NCBI RefSeq assembly: GCF_030253575.1
Contig: NC_080566.1
Coordinates: 32,399,001 to 32,463,000 of the forward strand
Reading direction: 5' to 3'
Source of the DNA: Rhododendron vialii
Lineage: Eukaryota > Streptophyta > Magnoliopsida > Ericales > Ericaceae
DNA length: 64,000 nucleotides
Of the stretch, positions 21,968 through 35,735 are shown piece by piece. The position numbers and the translations under genes are program-made. The notes under the pieces are model-generated. The model saw only the letters and a list, made by a program, of their open reading frames with translations. It did no database searches and was not told the DNA's origin. The first letter of the stretch is position 1. Every line of letters begins with the position of its first letter.

Positions 21968-24900
21968 TCATGTGGTATAGTATTTTACAGAGCTCTCCAA
22001 CAATTCGTGATTGTCACCTGGAATTTCTTTCACTCTTGAACCGTTCTTGAATATTTTGAAAGCCGGCAATGAGCTAACACCCTCAGATTTGGCTATGGAA
22101 GGGTGCTCCTCAACCTCCACCTGAAAAAGCTTATTGAGTTTAGCCAGAATTGATGCTAATGTAACCAAATCACAAGGGTGTTCATCGTTGTTTTAAATGG
22201 CAATATTGGAACACATCATGCATCAGTTGTAAAGTATCGAAAAGAGTATCAGGAATTGAATGCTACAACGCGAATGCTTTAAACAACCAAAATTGACCGA
22301 AACACTAACAATAATGATGAGAATAATTAGAACCTTGTAGAAGTTAGCTGAGGGGTATTTCTTTCGAAGTTGCTCCAAAAACTGTAATGTCCCATTGTCC
22401 CCAGGCTTGTTACAAAATAAGACAACAATTACACCTGCCAAATAATAAAATTAACAATGTTAATCTAAAATACATCTCCAACTCTAGCAATTAATAACAG
22501 AAATAGTCATTTTTAAGGACATTTCTGCTTAAAGAACCATTATTATGAAAAGTACAGAAAAGTAAGCTGAATCACATACTTTTAAAATCATTTAAGAAGG
22601 CTGGAAAGATTATTTGGGTAGCAAATTTTATGCGATTATTTGAGGTGGTGTTTAATAATGAGGGCGGACTTGGAGAATTTGATGAATTTAGTTACTACCA
22701 GAACTGGTTTGTGGGTTATTCCATTGAACAGCATCAAATATATGGGGGTTGACGATTTCATTAGGCGTACAGAATCATAGAATAAAACTTGCCAAAAACC
22801 ATAAGCTCTCTTGAATGATGGAGGTCTTGGATGGAATATTGTGGTTGAAGCTGATAGATTTGGGTGTTTCATGGGCCTCGATGCAGAGCTCGGTTGCATA
22901 GTTTGGTGAATTTTCTTGTTTGGTCCTTGCGTTATGTTGGTTAAGGTCCTGGGTTTATGTTAATACTGTGCCAACTTTGACTTCGTTTTTGTTCCTTGTT
23001 GATCTCATTGCATCTTTCTTGGTATTGGTGTTAATGAATTCTTCTTTGCTGATCAACAAAGATGAAAAAATATATATATGGTGTATACTTCCAACCTTGG
23101 AAAGGAAGGTGCCGGTGACTAAGGTATCTATGATGGTGGCGGTGACAACGGTGGTGGTTTTGAGTGGTGATGATAGCAGTGGTGGTGATGTGGTACTAGT
23201 GGTGATCAAGAAAACGTTTTCCATGTTCCAAAAAAGGAAATGCTTTGCACACTAACTAACTCATTTTCCATTGACCCATTGAATTAATTTTCCAGGACTT
23301 CAATTTCTGGACGGCTGACACATAAAACACCAGAAACTTCACGAATTATTTTCGAAAAACATTTCCTGCTGAACTAAACAAAGTGTCACATTTTCCGAAA
23401 TCAAAGGATATCAAACAGAATGCCTTCAATTACCAGGCGATGTTACTCGGTCTCTGAAATGCTCGTTGCTCGATATGGAGACCACATCATGAGTGCCACC
23501 AACCTTCACATCACTAACATCTTCACATCGCTGTTTCTTGAGCTGCAATTGTGCATCCTTCAAGCCCTGGACCAGCTTCTCGTCTTCTGGTGTCTCCCTT
23601 ATCATCTCCTCATAATCTTGTATACAAGCTTCCCATTTCTCCAACTACAACACAACAAAAATTTTATTCCGCCCAAAAAGTATCACCAGAAGAGCAACAA
23701 TGCTATAGATATTAGACTCAGAGAAGTGGAGCATAAAAAAAAAAGTTCTGAAAATGAGTGTACACTGTACACTTCTTCCCCGTGGATTGTGGGTCCTGAC
23801 CACAATGAATAGTGTTGCTCACAACAGCATTCTCGACACATCTTTTATGCAGCATAAATTTTCCAAGCACTGCTATAAACCCAAAAAAAATTTCATCGAA
23901 AAGTATCCAGAACGCAATGTGCCAAAACTGTATTTATTGTGCTAGAATGTGGACTCCATCCGTAAATAACACAGAGTAACAACCACAGCATTCCCAAAGC
24001 TAATGAATTCTTTTCCAAGTATATCAGTTTCCAAGAAAATGGCAGTGCATTTCCGGGGGTTGAGCCTTCTTCAAATTAATGTAGCATTGCCAATAGAAAA
24101 TACTAATATCATTGACATTTTTGTAGACAGAAACTCAGTCTATTGTTTCCACTTCTACCGTTACTAGCCTAGTATGGATTGTGTTATAATGGGAGAGTTA
24201 GTCAAACAATACCAGATATCACGAAAAGTATACCAAAGCGAAAGTAATGGACAAGCATCATTTTAGATGTCACCCACATCACAATATCTTCAGTATTTTT
24301 TTTAAAAAAGTAAATCATATCTTTACTATGAACCTGACTTTTTGGCTAATTAGAAAACTAGGAGCACATAACCTACTGTAATCAGTCACCTTGATATAGC
24401 AATCGATTCTTCTTAATTTGGCCTTTGCATAAGATGGTCGCAAGTTAAGCGCAGCTGTGCAGTCCTCAATTGATTTCTCCAACTGCCCAAGGTAGGCTCG
24501 GCAAGTGGCTCGGTTCAACAGCAAGACCGCATTGTATGGGTCATGGTTGAGCCCCTCACCATAAGCAACACAAGCCTCCGAGTATCTTTTCTCAGTGAAG
24601 AGCTCGTTACCGTTTGATCGAGCCATCGCCACAGCTCGTGTCCTCCTAGCCACCATATTCACTTCCTTGTTGTTCGAGTCAAGCCGAGCTGCCCGTTGAG
24701 CTGCCTCCACAGCATTGTCCAATCTGTGAAAACATTGCATTGAACGCTAAGGAAAAGAAATAAAAAAAATCATTCGACTAACATGTAGATTATAGGAGTA
24801 CATGTATTTTGAGCCTGGATTGGTGGGTACAGGTCGAAGGTTATACCAACTCTAATTTTGGCATCATTTTAACTCTTCTTTTCCAGAATGATTTTGCTTT

Positions 24901-27539
24901 TGGGATAAAGAATGAGTGTAACAAGCACAATTAAAGTACATATTCTACAGTGACCTTATGTTTTCTGCTAAAATTTTGCTTTGCTGTTTCACTTTAGATG
25001 TGGATATGTATAAGATAATATTGGTGAAAACACACCAATTATTATACCCTATGGTTTTAATAATGTTACAAAAGTACAGAAACATTGTCTGTAAAACGTT
25101 CAAAAATGCATTAGGACAGCATCACAATCGTGTCTCGTTCACACTGAATGCAGTGCACATCAATCTAGAGGATTTTCTAGGAAAACATTACGGTGTCAAC
25201 GGTGCAGTTTATCGGCACTGCATTCATCATGATCGAGCATCGAAGATATCCAAAGCTAATACACTGCTGTCGGAACAGTATTTTGAAAAACTTTTCTAGC
25301 AAGTGCGGAGTCCGTGTTATTATCTTCTATTTTTTTACAGCAAACAAAAGCATCACAGCATATCTATTCATAAATATGTATAGTATGGGTACATGTAAGT
25401 ATACATATTGGGTAATATACTAATATGCACAAACCTGCCGGCAGCCATGTCAACTTGAGCCCGGATCACCAACAGACTAGCACTACCAATAGGGCCAAAG
25501 AATTTAGTGCACTCATCTATGTCAAAATTTGGTCCCTTTTTCAATGCTTCATCCGCGTCTTGGGGCCTACGGAGCTTCAGCAAGGCCTCAGCTTGCAATG
25601 CAAAAATCTTTCCAAATTTCAACCAAAAAACAAAAACTCATGTCAAATGTAGCTATGGCACCAAATTTAGAAATGACATGTAATTTTAAGTATTTGGATC
25701 CTAAATTCTAGAACAGAAGATTAAAATGAATTTGTAAAATGTGACAAAAAAATCTACGTTCAAATATTTTATTCCATTCGTATTTTCAGCACACAATTCA
25801 GGATAAAAACACAACATTAGAGTGTGTTAACTCCGTGGCTAACCTGTGGTGCAGAATCAGCACCAGCCGATATGGCGAGCCTGGTTTCTTTCAGTACTGT
25901 GTTCCAATCTCGCTGCTTCTTAGCCTCAGTGCACTTACTCAAATGAACCTGAAGATTTTTAGCTTTAGTCAAGACATCAGGGTCGGATTCCGCACCAGCA
26001 TGTTTATAGTGATACATGGCCTTCTCTACTTCTCCTAATCTGCAAGTTGAGGTAAATTTGCACAAGTCATGGTTTGAAACAACAGTGCCTATCATGTTGT
26101 AGTGGTTTCAAGAGTATCGAGTGATGCATAATAGAACATGGGTGCCCAGACGTGAAATTTTTTAAGTGTGGAAATATTTGCTGATAATGATGTCAAAATT
26201 TATGTAGTTGTGGTTGTTCTGGCTGAAAACCAAGAAAAAGAAAAAATCAAATGCGTCTGTATTCGAATAATATGTTCATATAGCTATCCACTTCAAAATC
26301 AGCAATCACAAAAGTATCAGGAGAATCAGTCGTATCAGATGTGGACATTGGTTCATGCCAAATACGCAGAGCCAACCAGTCGATACACAAGTGATATCAC
26401 TATGTGCATGTATCAGGAATCGGGATGTATCAATATGAGGCGAAAAAATTTGGCAGTTAGTAAACAGAATGCAATGTATCAGCCAACATTTAAAACCTTA
26501 TCCCCAAGTATAATGTGCATAGACAAATGAGTTGAAAATTTTAAAGGAGATCAACCAAAATTATCTACAAGTAAAAGATTCCATACCTGACGTAAAGTGT
26601 TGCCAAACGATTATGAGCTCTCTGGAAAAAGGGTTCCATCCTAATAGCTTCTCTGCATTCAAAAACAGCCTCAAGAAGTCTACCCAGAGCAGTCAATGCC
26701 GCACTCTTGTTACTCCTATACGAGGCCTTGTTTGGATCAATAGAAATAGCTGCATCATACAAAGCTAAGGCCTCAGCAAACCTCCCATTCTTGTAATCCT
26801 CATTCCCCATAATCTTCAACTGCTCCGGATCCATCCTTGTCGACAGCGCCCTACACAAGGAAGTTGGTGGCGGCTGTTTTTCCGAATCCTCGTTCGGTTT
26901 CGTCCCCACATTTCCCACTACAGAAGGAATGTGGGCCTGCTCCGGGTCCTCTCTTGCCGTTTTCGGTAGGTAATCAAGCACATTGTTTGAGGTCAAATTG
27001 CCACCACCACCTCCCGGTTGTCTCAAATTACCTAAATGCCCAAACAACATTACGTTGCCCGACGAAGCGCGGACCAGACTATTTGCCTCCTTGGACCGTT
27101 GGTGATCAGTCATCATACTTTCGAGCTCACCGGATATTCCGGTAGACCCCTGTGGTGCCCGCCTCCCTTGGGCATATCCTTGGAGAGGTGCAGCACTTTT
27201 CCCCATGCCTTGATTTTGTTGGTATTGTTGATGTTGATTATAATTTTGATATGAAGGTGGGACCTTAGGATGGTTGGGCCCGGGCCGAGCAATGATCCGG
27301 TCTACTTGTTTTGGGGACGAATCCGACGGGGCGCTGGATGTTTCAAGGAAGGTGGCCTCGTCAGAGTCACCACGTCGTCGCTTTGAAATGGGGGTGCTCG
27401 GGACACGGACGATGTTGTTGGCATTGTTTGCCGTGTGGAGTGATCCTGTGGAAGTGGTTCTCCTTGGCCATATGTTACGGCGACCGAAAACTGCACTTAA
27501 TAGGCCACAACCGGATTTTCTCTCTGGAGATTCTTCCAT
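21968..27539 (-). CDS. TPR-repeat thioredoxin-like protein (TTL), seven exons
   Basis: Exons, in coding order: 27539-26587, 26039-25844, 25607-25435, 24723-24390, 23644-23434, 22434-22334, 22120-21968. All junctions are GT-AG, the phases agree, and the total is 2121 bases (706 residues), the usual length of the plant TTL family. The N-terminus (about 1-235) is disordered and rich in Ser, Gln and Gly. TPR units follow from about residue 240 (GNEDYKNGRFAEALALYDAA) and again in exon 4 (GNELFTEKRYSEACVAYGEG). The C-terminus is a thioredoxin-like fold with SLPAFKIFKNGSRV. The CxxC site is degenerate (FCNKPGD), so it is unlikely to act as a reductase. In Arabidopsis, TTLs are cytosolic scaffolds in brassinosteroid, osmotic and ABA responses and interact with cellulose synthase. 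The exon 3 acceptor (GGAAAG) has a poor pyrimidine tract; the frame supports it. Confidence 0.93.
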
Positions 27540-29960
27540 TTCATGTAAGAAGGTTTTCTAGATTCTCAAATCAAATTGTAAAATGGAAAGGAATCAGTGA
27601 TTGTGGGAGAGAATGGTATCTGAGGAATGAGTTTCAATCAAATAACATGCAGGGCATCTTCCAGGGCAAGAAAATGAAAGACAGAGAAGTTGAAATGACA
27701 AGGCAATGGGCAAGAAAATTTGGTTCAATCCATTTTAGCAACAATGTAGAGGACCCATGTTATGAAAAAGAAAAGAGAATAAAACAAAAGAAAGAGAGAG
27801 AGAAAGATTGATTGGGGCCAGAGGCTATGTACCTAGGAGATATCAAAGCCTCGTGAAGTGGCTGCCCAACAAAAAATAAACTCTTTTTCTTCCCTTTCTC
27901 TCCTTCTGTTTGGTGAAGATGGCATGAGAGAATGACAAGAAAAGAAAAATTGCAAAAGAAAGAAAGTGTAATGTTTTAGGGGTTGTTTTAGTGTAAGGCA
28001 AGTTGGTTTCAGATCATTTTTTTTTCTTCTCTTTTTCTTGATTCTATTATTTTGTTGGTGTTTTGGTTGTGTGGTGGGAAGTGGGTAGCCAAGAAACACG
28101 GTCTAGGAGGGAATGAGGATCTCTAGTATTTTAGAGAGAGAGAGAGGCACATAACCTTCCCCCATTTGATGTTGGAGAATTTATTGTATTCAATTTCTTT
28201 AACTACTAAATATAGACTAATGAGAAAGACAAAGAGGAGGAGTTCACCTAGATTGCCTGTCCCCCTTTGACCTCCAACTCATTGACTTCTTCGTCCTAAC
28301 TCCTAACCTCCTCTCTCTCTCTTTCTTTCAGAAATGACATCCTCGAACTTACTATCTAATGCGCTTGGACGAAGTTTTTAAGACATTGACTTCTTTTCAT
28401 GCTTGGTTTTAATTTGTTGTCCTAATATTTAGAATTGAACATTTGTCTCATCGGAGAAATAAAAGTATAGAGCAAACTTTTAAAAATTTCAACAAGATAA
28501 AAAAAATAACTCAAAAGCTGTTTTTTTAAAAATTGTTTGCGTCCTTGGAGAAAAAAAATTTAGCATTTGATCGTAATTTTTTCATTTTTAAATATCTCCT
28601 GTCGATAGGAATGTTTAATCCAAAAATATAGAATGCAACGCTAACAAGAGCTCACACACACTCACAATAAAAAGACGATGCACTTAATTTAGGACAAATG
28701 ACTAAAAAATGGGCAGAATTTTCATTTTGTTCAGGCTATTCTGGATACATCAGTTCTTTGTCTCCTACATATTCCAGTAGCCCTATAGGTGGCCCCTAAA
28801 AAGAGATCAACTGCTTCATTCAATTGTTAACAACATTTTATGGACGATTATCCAACAAAATTGTATCCATCACCAACTCAAATTCCAGAAAGAAACACAC
28901 CCGAAAATACTAATAATAACAGCTACAATGAAGATAAATATTGAGAGACAATTTAAGGATGAACTGTAGAAAAACATAAGTGTTGTTAACATGAACACAT
29001 ATCAGCAGTTGATTTTTACAATGCACATAGTTAACCTCGCGAATTTCAAAAGGTATTCTTGTGCATGCAAAGTCCCAATTCAACGATCAGATTCAGTCAT
29101 AACCTTCAAACTATATTTCGAATTTAAGGACTTGGACAATTTGACACATCAATTTTAAAGAAACAATCCTTTTTAGAATCACCTTGCTGTTTTATAACTT
29201 CAAGTGTGAAATATATTGACTTAGCAGGCTTGATACGTCAAAAAACCAAATAGCGTTCTAAATTCTGATCATGAGTACCTATATCGAGAAAGTAAGATGG
29301 TAACACTACAACAAACCCCATCGCAACTGTGGCAGAGGTGGGAATCATCAAGTTCATAACATTTTGATAACAGGTCACGCTTTTTTAATGATTTTTTTTT
29401 TTTCTGGTTTTGCCAGCAATGATTGGTGGATCTGATAATTGGTCTTTTCCGATTGTAATAGGTGTGCTTTGTCGGGGCCAAGAGCTATAGTTAGTTGTTG
29501 TTTTCATTTGGTTGTTTCTTTTCTCGTTGTAGATACCAGCTGATTAAAGGACTCATACAAGACTTATTCAACAATGCATAGGGAGAAAATGACAGTTAAT
29601 ATCAGATGCCTCGCTTACCAGTCGGAGTCAATGGACAGAATAACACCAAGTCAACCTACTATATTCCAGCTTAATTTTTCAGCTCCTTTAGTAGTGCTTA
29701 CGGCAGCTCCTCAGCATTGTACTCTGCCGCAAAGCATCTCGTTACTTCCGTGTTTGGATCATCAATCATCAGATAACTGTTTGTTTTGATACTTTGGTTA
29801 AGGTAATTGCGATTGACTTCAAACAACATCAACACAATTAAAGTAGGACTGGATCATACATATTACGGGAAGATTCAACGAGGCAATATGAACCGATCTC
29901 TTCAACCTTCTTAAAGAACATTTGGTATCCCAGCACCATCTGCATAGCAGCCAGCAGGTC
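27540..29960. other. TTL upstream region, no gene seen
   Basis: The TTL promoter and leader should lie just right of 27539. The rest is AT-rich with short GA/CT runs (about 28133-28145, 28308-28327). Open frames here are short and lack known motifs. Confidence 0.5.
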
Positions 29961-29963
29961 CAT

Positions 29964-30610
29964 TTAGTCCGATTCGTGAGTCAAACTCAGCGGCTGTATT
30001 TGGATCGTGCTTTTGTAAAGGGGCTTGCAGAGGGAAAATCATATGAATGAGAAAAACATATTCAGATATTTTGATATCTTTTTCTTTTCAAGTACAACAA
30101 TGCAATCCAAGATCCAAAGGTAGCTGGAACACATGAAAAAGCATAGGAAAACCATTTATAGTCAATATACCAATAGTATGGTGGTACTCAGATCACAAGT
30201 TCGACGAAAAGTGAAAACTAACCTTGAAGCTAAGTACATAGTTGTGAAGGAATGTCATGAGTGGATCGATGGTAACAAGTACAATAAGGACCTTAAAATT
30301 CTGTTTTGATTCCTGCTTCAATTAGAAAACCAGAAAACAATGGTTGTAACTCGGAGAACAGAACAATATAAAATCAAGCCAAAAGATATAGAAAGCTTCA
30401 AACCTCCTGTACGAATAGCCTTGACCATTTTTGGAATTCTGCAAGCCCAAATGTCAGGGTAGAAGTGCAACCAAAGTAGAGGACATCCCAGTTTCCCAGA
30501 AGGTTGTGTCGAAGAGCTAACCAACCCTTTGCGTCCATCAGAGGGGAAGGACCACCAGGCACCAACAATGTGCCTCTTGTCGTACTTATTATTGAGGTTT
30601 TCACCTTGGC
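29964..30610 (-). CDS. C-terminal exons of an unrecognised membrane protein (partial)
   Basis: Three minus-strand exons join in one frame: 30610-30404 (69 codons), 30291-30223 (23 codons) and 30023-29964 (19 codons plus stop). Splice signals are CAG/GTTTGA, AAG/GTTAGT and CAAG. All phases are zero, which is unlikely by chance. The product is hydrophobic in parts: WDVLYFGCTSTLTFGLAEF in the first exon and VLIVLVTIDPLMTF, a likely membrane helix, in the second. It ends LSLTHESD. I do not recognise the family. Upstream exons were not found, though the gene could extend to about 33.8 kb. It could also be a gene fragment. Confidence 0.45.
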
Positions 30611-30619
30611 CTGATCCAG

Positions 30620-31310
30620 TCCAACAAAGAAAATTTAATTTAGCCACTCACAATTCAAACATTTCACACCACTTTTTTCTTTCTCCTGTATAACTATGGG
30701 AAAACATCAGATGATTCATATGCCCAGTTTTTGCTGTAGACGTTAATATCCAACTTGATTTCATATTGAAATGTGCACCACAACTAGATGACTTAACAGG
30801 GTCAGACCGAACTACGTAAGCAAGAAAATGATTCCAATTAACTACAAGCAGAATCATGAGCAGCACAGGAGGCATATCAAGCCATTGGCCTCACCATCCC
30901 ATAAAGTTTCTTTATGCCATATTGTCATGGTTCTATTCAGCTTCTAATAGAAATAGAGAAATGTGTTCCTATATGGATATGCCAGCAATCGCAACGAGTC
31001 TTGCATCAGAGTGCAAAGAGGTGAAAGTTCAGAGCCGGCAGCGGCTTCGTAGGTTACTTGAAAGGAAAGCTCTTTGGCTATCCAAAGCACAAAAAGGCCG
31101 ACCCTAAATTTCCAAGCCGCAAGGGTTAAGGTTAGAGCCATTTCTAAATTGCAAGCTTGGGCATTAATCAACAAGATCGCATAGCGAAGATTATTAGCAA
31201 ATAAAAGAAAAACAAGCACATACAGACAATGAATGCAGCAAAATGTAGACTGCATGCTTATACAAAAGCGAGAAAAATCTGAACAAAAATCTTGCCCTCT
31301 CCTCAGTCTC

Positions 31311-31345
<35 letters not shown>

Positions 31346-33220
31346 CATGAGTCACATGATTATTTCATGAAGGGTCGTTATTAACAAGTACTACCTCAAG
31401 AAAATCTATACATTACCACATACCCACCTAACTAGGTCTATCAGGCCAAACCACAGGTAAAAAGTGTTTATCACTATTTGCTTTTCAAGAAAAGGTATAA
31501 TTATACACATTCACTACTGTTTAAAAATTCGATATCATTTTTCCCCTCAACAAGTATCTATATAACTTATTCCTTGACTACCTTGGATAGCTTAGGGACA
31601 GGCCAACTCTTTCTCTAGTATAATTATTATTTAAATAGCTGCAAGACCAAAACAGGGTGCGAAGAACCGTCTTTCCTTCCAACATGACTGACAAATCTAG
31701 GGGAAAGAGAGGAAAACGAAAGTGAAGAAAGGAGAGAGAAGCAGACTTTCTTCCAATAGAATAGAGTCCAAGCGAAAGGAAAAGCGAGGACCAAGTCGAG
31801 TTGGCAGCGGAGTAAGCAGGTCTCACGTTGCACTCAATTTATCTTCAATTGGTGAGAGAAACCCCTACATTTCCTAGATAATCCCATTTTCCGTTTTATC
31901 TTTTTGAGTCTTACCAACACGTCCACCTTAACTTTCGTTTAGCTCAGTTCCACTCATCCTTTATTCTGATGTAGTAAATCAAAAAAATCTCTTTCAGCCA
32001 TTTGCAAACTGATGTGGGTACTTCCACCATTAGGTATGAGTAGCCAAGCTAGTGAAGGTTGTCCCGTAGTAGTTACATATTAGAGCTTCAGTGACACAAC
32101 CATGTTTTCACAAAGTCTGGAGATTATCCATGCAGAAACCAGTAAATTAGCAAAGTAAGTGCTTATTCTGGACCTCGGGTACCTCAAAACGCCTACTTCA
32201 TTATCCTATTGCTTAGATACTTATTTTGTTATGTTTAGAAAATGGAACTACCCATGATAAAAAACTTGCAAAATGAATCTGTGCCATAATCAATCTTTAT
32301 GATCCACAATCCGATTCCATTACCCCATTCACCATTTGAGAAAAGGTAAATTTCAATTGGTGACTCAATTCTTAATTTAACAATTGTTTAGCAAGAAAGA
32401 ATGCTTCGATATCATGAAGTATCAACCAACCGAGAAGGGTGAAAACCCCATGCTTGAGTGGATCCTCATTAGCAAAAAGTTACTTGAAGAGTCAAGCCAT
32501 AATAATTTCATACGTATCCATTGTCGCATTATATGATGTTCAATAACGTTCTCATAACATCGATATGCTAATCATTGAATATCCAACAACAGTCCAAGGG
32601 TCCCACATTCTAGTCGAGCTGAATTGCTGGAAAATTAAAGGGAAGTATGAGAATCTCTTCCAAGACAATAACATCCCCAAATCAATGGGGGTGTATGGCA
32701 CAGAAGAACTAGAGACAGACCTAACCGTTGGCAACATATGAACGAAGTGGCTTAGAAAGTTTAACCACTAAATAGTGGCCCCCCATGCCTCCAAAAAATT
32801 GAGGAACTCAAGGAAGTTATGCCATATAACCATGACCCCAAGAAGTCAAAGGCAGAAGGAATCACAGAGCACAAGCCTTGGAATCCCTAACTTTCCTGCA
32901 TTTTGTCACATAATCAATTACTACCCACGTCTTTTAACTTTCCTACTGAAATTTGTTTTCCTCAAAACCTATCTCGAAAAATATACAAAATTTAGCAGAA
33001 TTCTTAATTTTAAATTACTTCTCTAAATTACATAAACCACTATATCTTCATTCACTCTCAAGATTCTTCTATAACTCCCCTTTTCCTTTACTTGACTAAT
33101 CTTTCCTCGGAAATAATTTCCATTAACCAAATTCTTCCCAACTGAATGGAGCCAAACAGAAACTAAACTCCCTTTTACGATCCATGTAACAAGCCACACC
33201 GAACAAGGTACTCGGCAACC
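30620..33220. other. No gene recognised; possible introns of the partial gene
   Basis: AT-rich DNA holding a GA microsatellite (about 31319-31345) and several open frames without known motifs (for example 31578-31826 and 32552-32737, minus). If the exons at 29964-30610 belong to a larger gene, this could be intronic. Confidence 0.35.
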
Positions 33221-33225
33221 CAAAA

Positions 33226-33420
33226 GGGTTTGGCCAAGCGGTATGAGATAACAAAGGGCTTGCCCCCAAGGGGTTGCAAGGTAAAATCTCATGAAGGCCA
33301 GACCTTTCAAACCTTGGGGACTGGAGGCTATCCCGGTGGTAAGTGGTTAACTTCAGGGCCCCGGGAGTAGTGGAAGAGCGCGCAAGCTCCTGGTTATTAA
33401 AAAAAGGAAAAAAAAAAAGG
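33226..33420 (+). mobile_element. Au-type SINE
   Basis: This short tRNA-derived element has an internal polymerase III A box (TGGCCAAGCGG, 33231-33241). Its body has segments typical of plant Au SINEs: TTTCAAACCTTGGGGACTGG, CCCGGTGGTAAGTGGTTAAC and AAGAGCGCGCAAGCT. The 3' end is A-rich. It has no coding capacity and would depend on LINE reverse transcriptase. Confidence 0.8.
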
Positions 33421-35735
33421 TAGGAAATTTAGAGTCGCAAAAATCAAATTAGACAATGAAGCATCGGTAATGTGGAAGTCTAACATCTATGGGCTCGATT
33501 TCCATCAACTAATGCTCAAGTCCTCATCAATGAAAAAAACAACCATTTCATTTGCAAATTGAAAAACTCAAACATCAAAGTTGAAATAAAAATCAAGCAC
33601 TGAACAAAAACAAGCATAAACAGCTGATACATATGTTCAAACACATAAAGAGCATACAATAAGGAAATATATACGTATATATGTATATAACACGCACCGT
33701 TTGAAGAGAACCAGTCCAGAGAATCTGCAGAAGGGTTTTGCAAGGAGAGGCAAGAGAAAATCAGAGCAGGAAGGAATAGGACTTTCTGGTGTTTGACTAC
33801 GTGTTGACCCCAATCAAAATTGCTTATGGTTTTAGGACATGGGAAAACGGGAGGATGAGAAGAGAAAATTTTAAAAAGAAAAAAGAATTTCTTCTCTGGA
33901 TTTGTTTTTTAAGAAAATAGGATCTGGATTTGTTTTAAGAAAAAAGGAGTGCAGAAATTAACCAAAAAAAAACAAATTATTAAAAATAGTAATGTTCTCT
34001 TATATACTTTTCCACCCATGTTCATTCTTAATTATATTGTTCCATTAAAATTCTTATTTTTAAATATTTATTTTTCGTTTTACGAGAGAGATCATTCCCT
34101 AATAATATATTATCTTTAATTCAAAAAATAACTTACTTTAGTTAGTTTAACGGAGCCTTCTTTCTTATTTTTCCTTCTTTCCACAACATCCCAATAGACT
34201 ATTGAACTTCATAGTTGCTTATCAAAGATCTATAGGCAACCAAAAATGATACGCACACAATCGTTGTGTGTGTTGTGTAACAAATTTTGGCAGCCTAAAT
34301 GTGTTTGGACAGTCCAGATTTTTAGTAAACTATTCGCGCGAATAGTTTATTTATTTTCTGAACGAATCTAGACCGTCCATTACAAGAATGGACTGGTAGT
34401 GATCAATTGTGCAAAGAGTTTTGCACAACCGTTGTGCATGTAGCATTTGTTAGATCCCGTTCAGTTACAAGGTAAGGAAAGAAGAAAAGTTATCCCAAGA
34501 TTCTTTCATTTTCTTGTAACTGAACGGGATATTTAAAATTGATCACTTCTTCCAATTGGTAAACCTTGGTTTTTGCAACAACAATACCGCTTGAATTTTG
34601 ATATTTATCATGTATTCTATATTTATCGTTTTTGAAATTTATCACAATGGGTACACAGATGAAATACCAATTTCAAAATTTTTCCTTTTTTCTAAACTTG
34701 TCATTTTTTAATTTTATCATTTTCAAAATTTATCAAACTGGGTACATGATGCAAGACCAATTTTGGAATCCCTAATATGGTGAATTTGTAGAAATAATCC
34801 ATAATATACATGGTCGATTTAAATACATGGTTTGAGTGATTTTGTGCCGAAATATGTCATGGTGATATATGTTAGATTAGGAGAAATTAGTCATTCAATA
34901 ATTGTCATCCTTGAGCCTCAATTTTGATGTTTAATTTGCATAAGTAATTCATGAAAATTTTATTTATGTTGCTTAATTTGCAAGAGTTAAGCCTACTAAT
35001 GCCAAACGGGGAACTAAATGGAGACAGAGAATCAAAAGTTGATAAGAACACAATTGATAATACGTCTTCCTCAAAGAGAATTAAATTTGTGAATTGATTT
35101 GTATATTGAGCATCAACATTACCAAATCTATATTTATATTTATATGTAATATAAAAATATCATGTCCGTGGAACTTCCAATTTCCAATTTTAATTTTCCA
35201 AAAATCATATTAATTTGTAATAATCTATGATGTTTCTAGTTACAATGTACTAAATTTACCATGTTCACCATATTGTTTTTTGTATTAACCCATTTCACGT
35301 TCGTATAAAGCATGAGACGAAGTGGGTGAGACTCTCTCCTTAGGGATGGAGATCTCCCACTTTTTTCATCATTTTTGGATTGTGGTGGCTCATATATGGG
35401 GAACCAAATCTAGATTTTCGCTCCTAGATCCAATCGACATAGGCGACGGATTTCATGACTACCCAACGACACCAGTAAAAGCATCTTGCGCCAGCGATTG
35501 CTTTGGGAATGAGCTACAGATGAATGCAGATCATGTTTCATCCACCCACCTTTACGAGTGAATCGGTGGATTCTGACACTGGAAGAGCTGGGTTTTTTTT
35601 TCCGGCTTTTCTCTTTGTATTTTTGCTTTGTTTGTTGTATTTTCGAGCTAATGTGTCCTTTGTAATAGTTTGTTTGTTGTTATGAATATATGTTTGTCTT
35701 TCCTCTGGAAAGAGAGAGAGAGAGATCATCATACC
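33421..35735. other. AT-rich intergenic region, no gene seen
   Basis: It holds a palindromic MITE (34454-34530), a weaker inverted repeat (about 34250-34445) with ACACACAACG-type ends, and a stretch near 35590-35720 reminiscent of a LINE 3' end. No protein-coding gene is supported. Confidence 0.5.
34454..34530. mobile_element. Short palindromic MITE
   Basis: Eighteen-base inverted ends (ATCCCGTTCAGTTACAAG and its complement) enclose a 41-base centre. Its size and structure suggest a tiny non-autonomous DNA element; no target repeat could be fixed. Confidence 0.6.

Noticed and set aside
22636-23255. Open frames within TTL intron 5
   Set aside because: They lie between verified exons, show no domain, and have GGTGGTGAT-type low complexity near 23120-23200.
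33023-33310. Minus-strand open frame of 95 codons
   Set aside because: It is largely the antisense of the Au SINE at 33226-33420.
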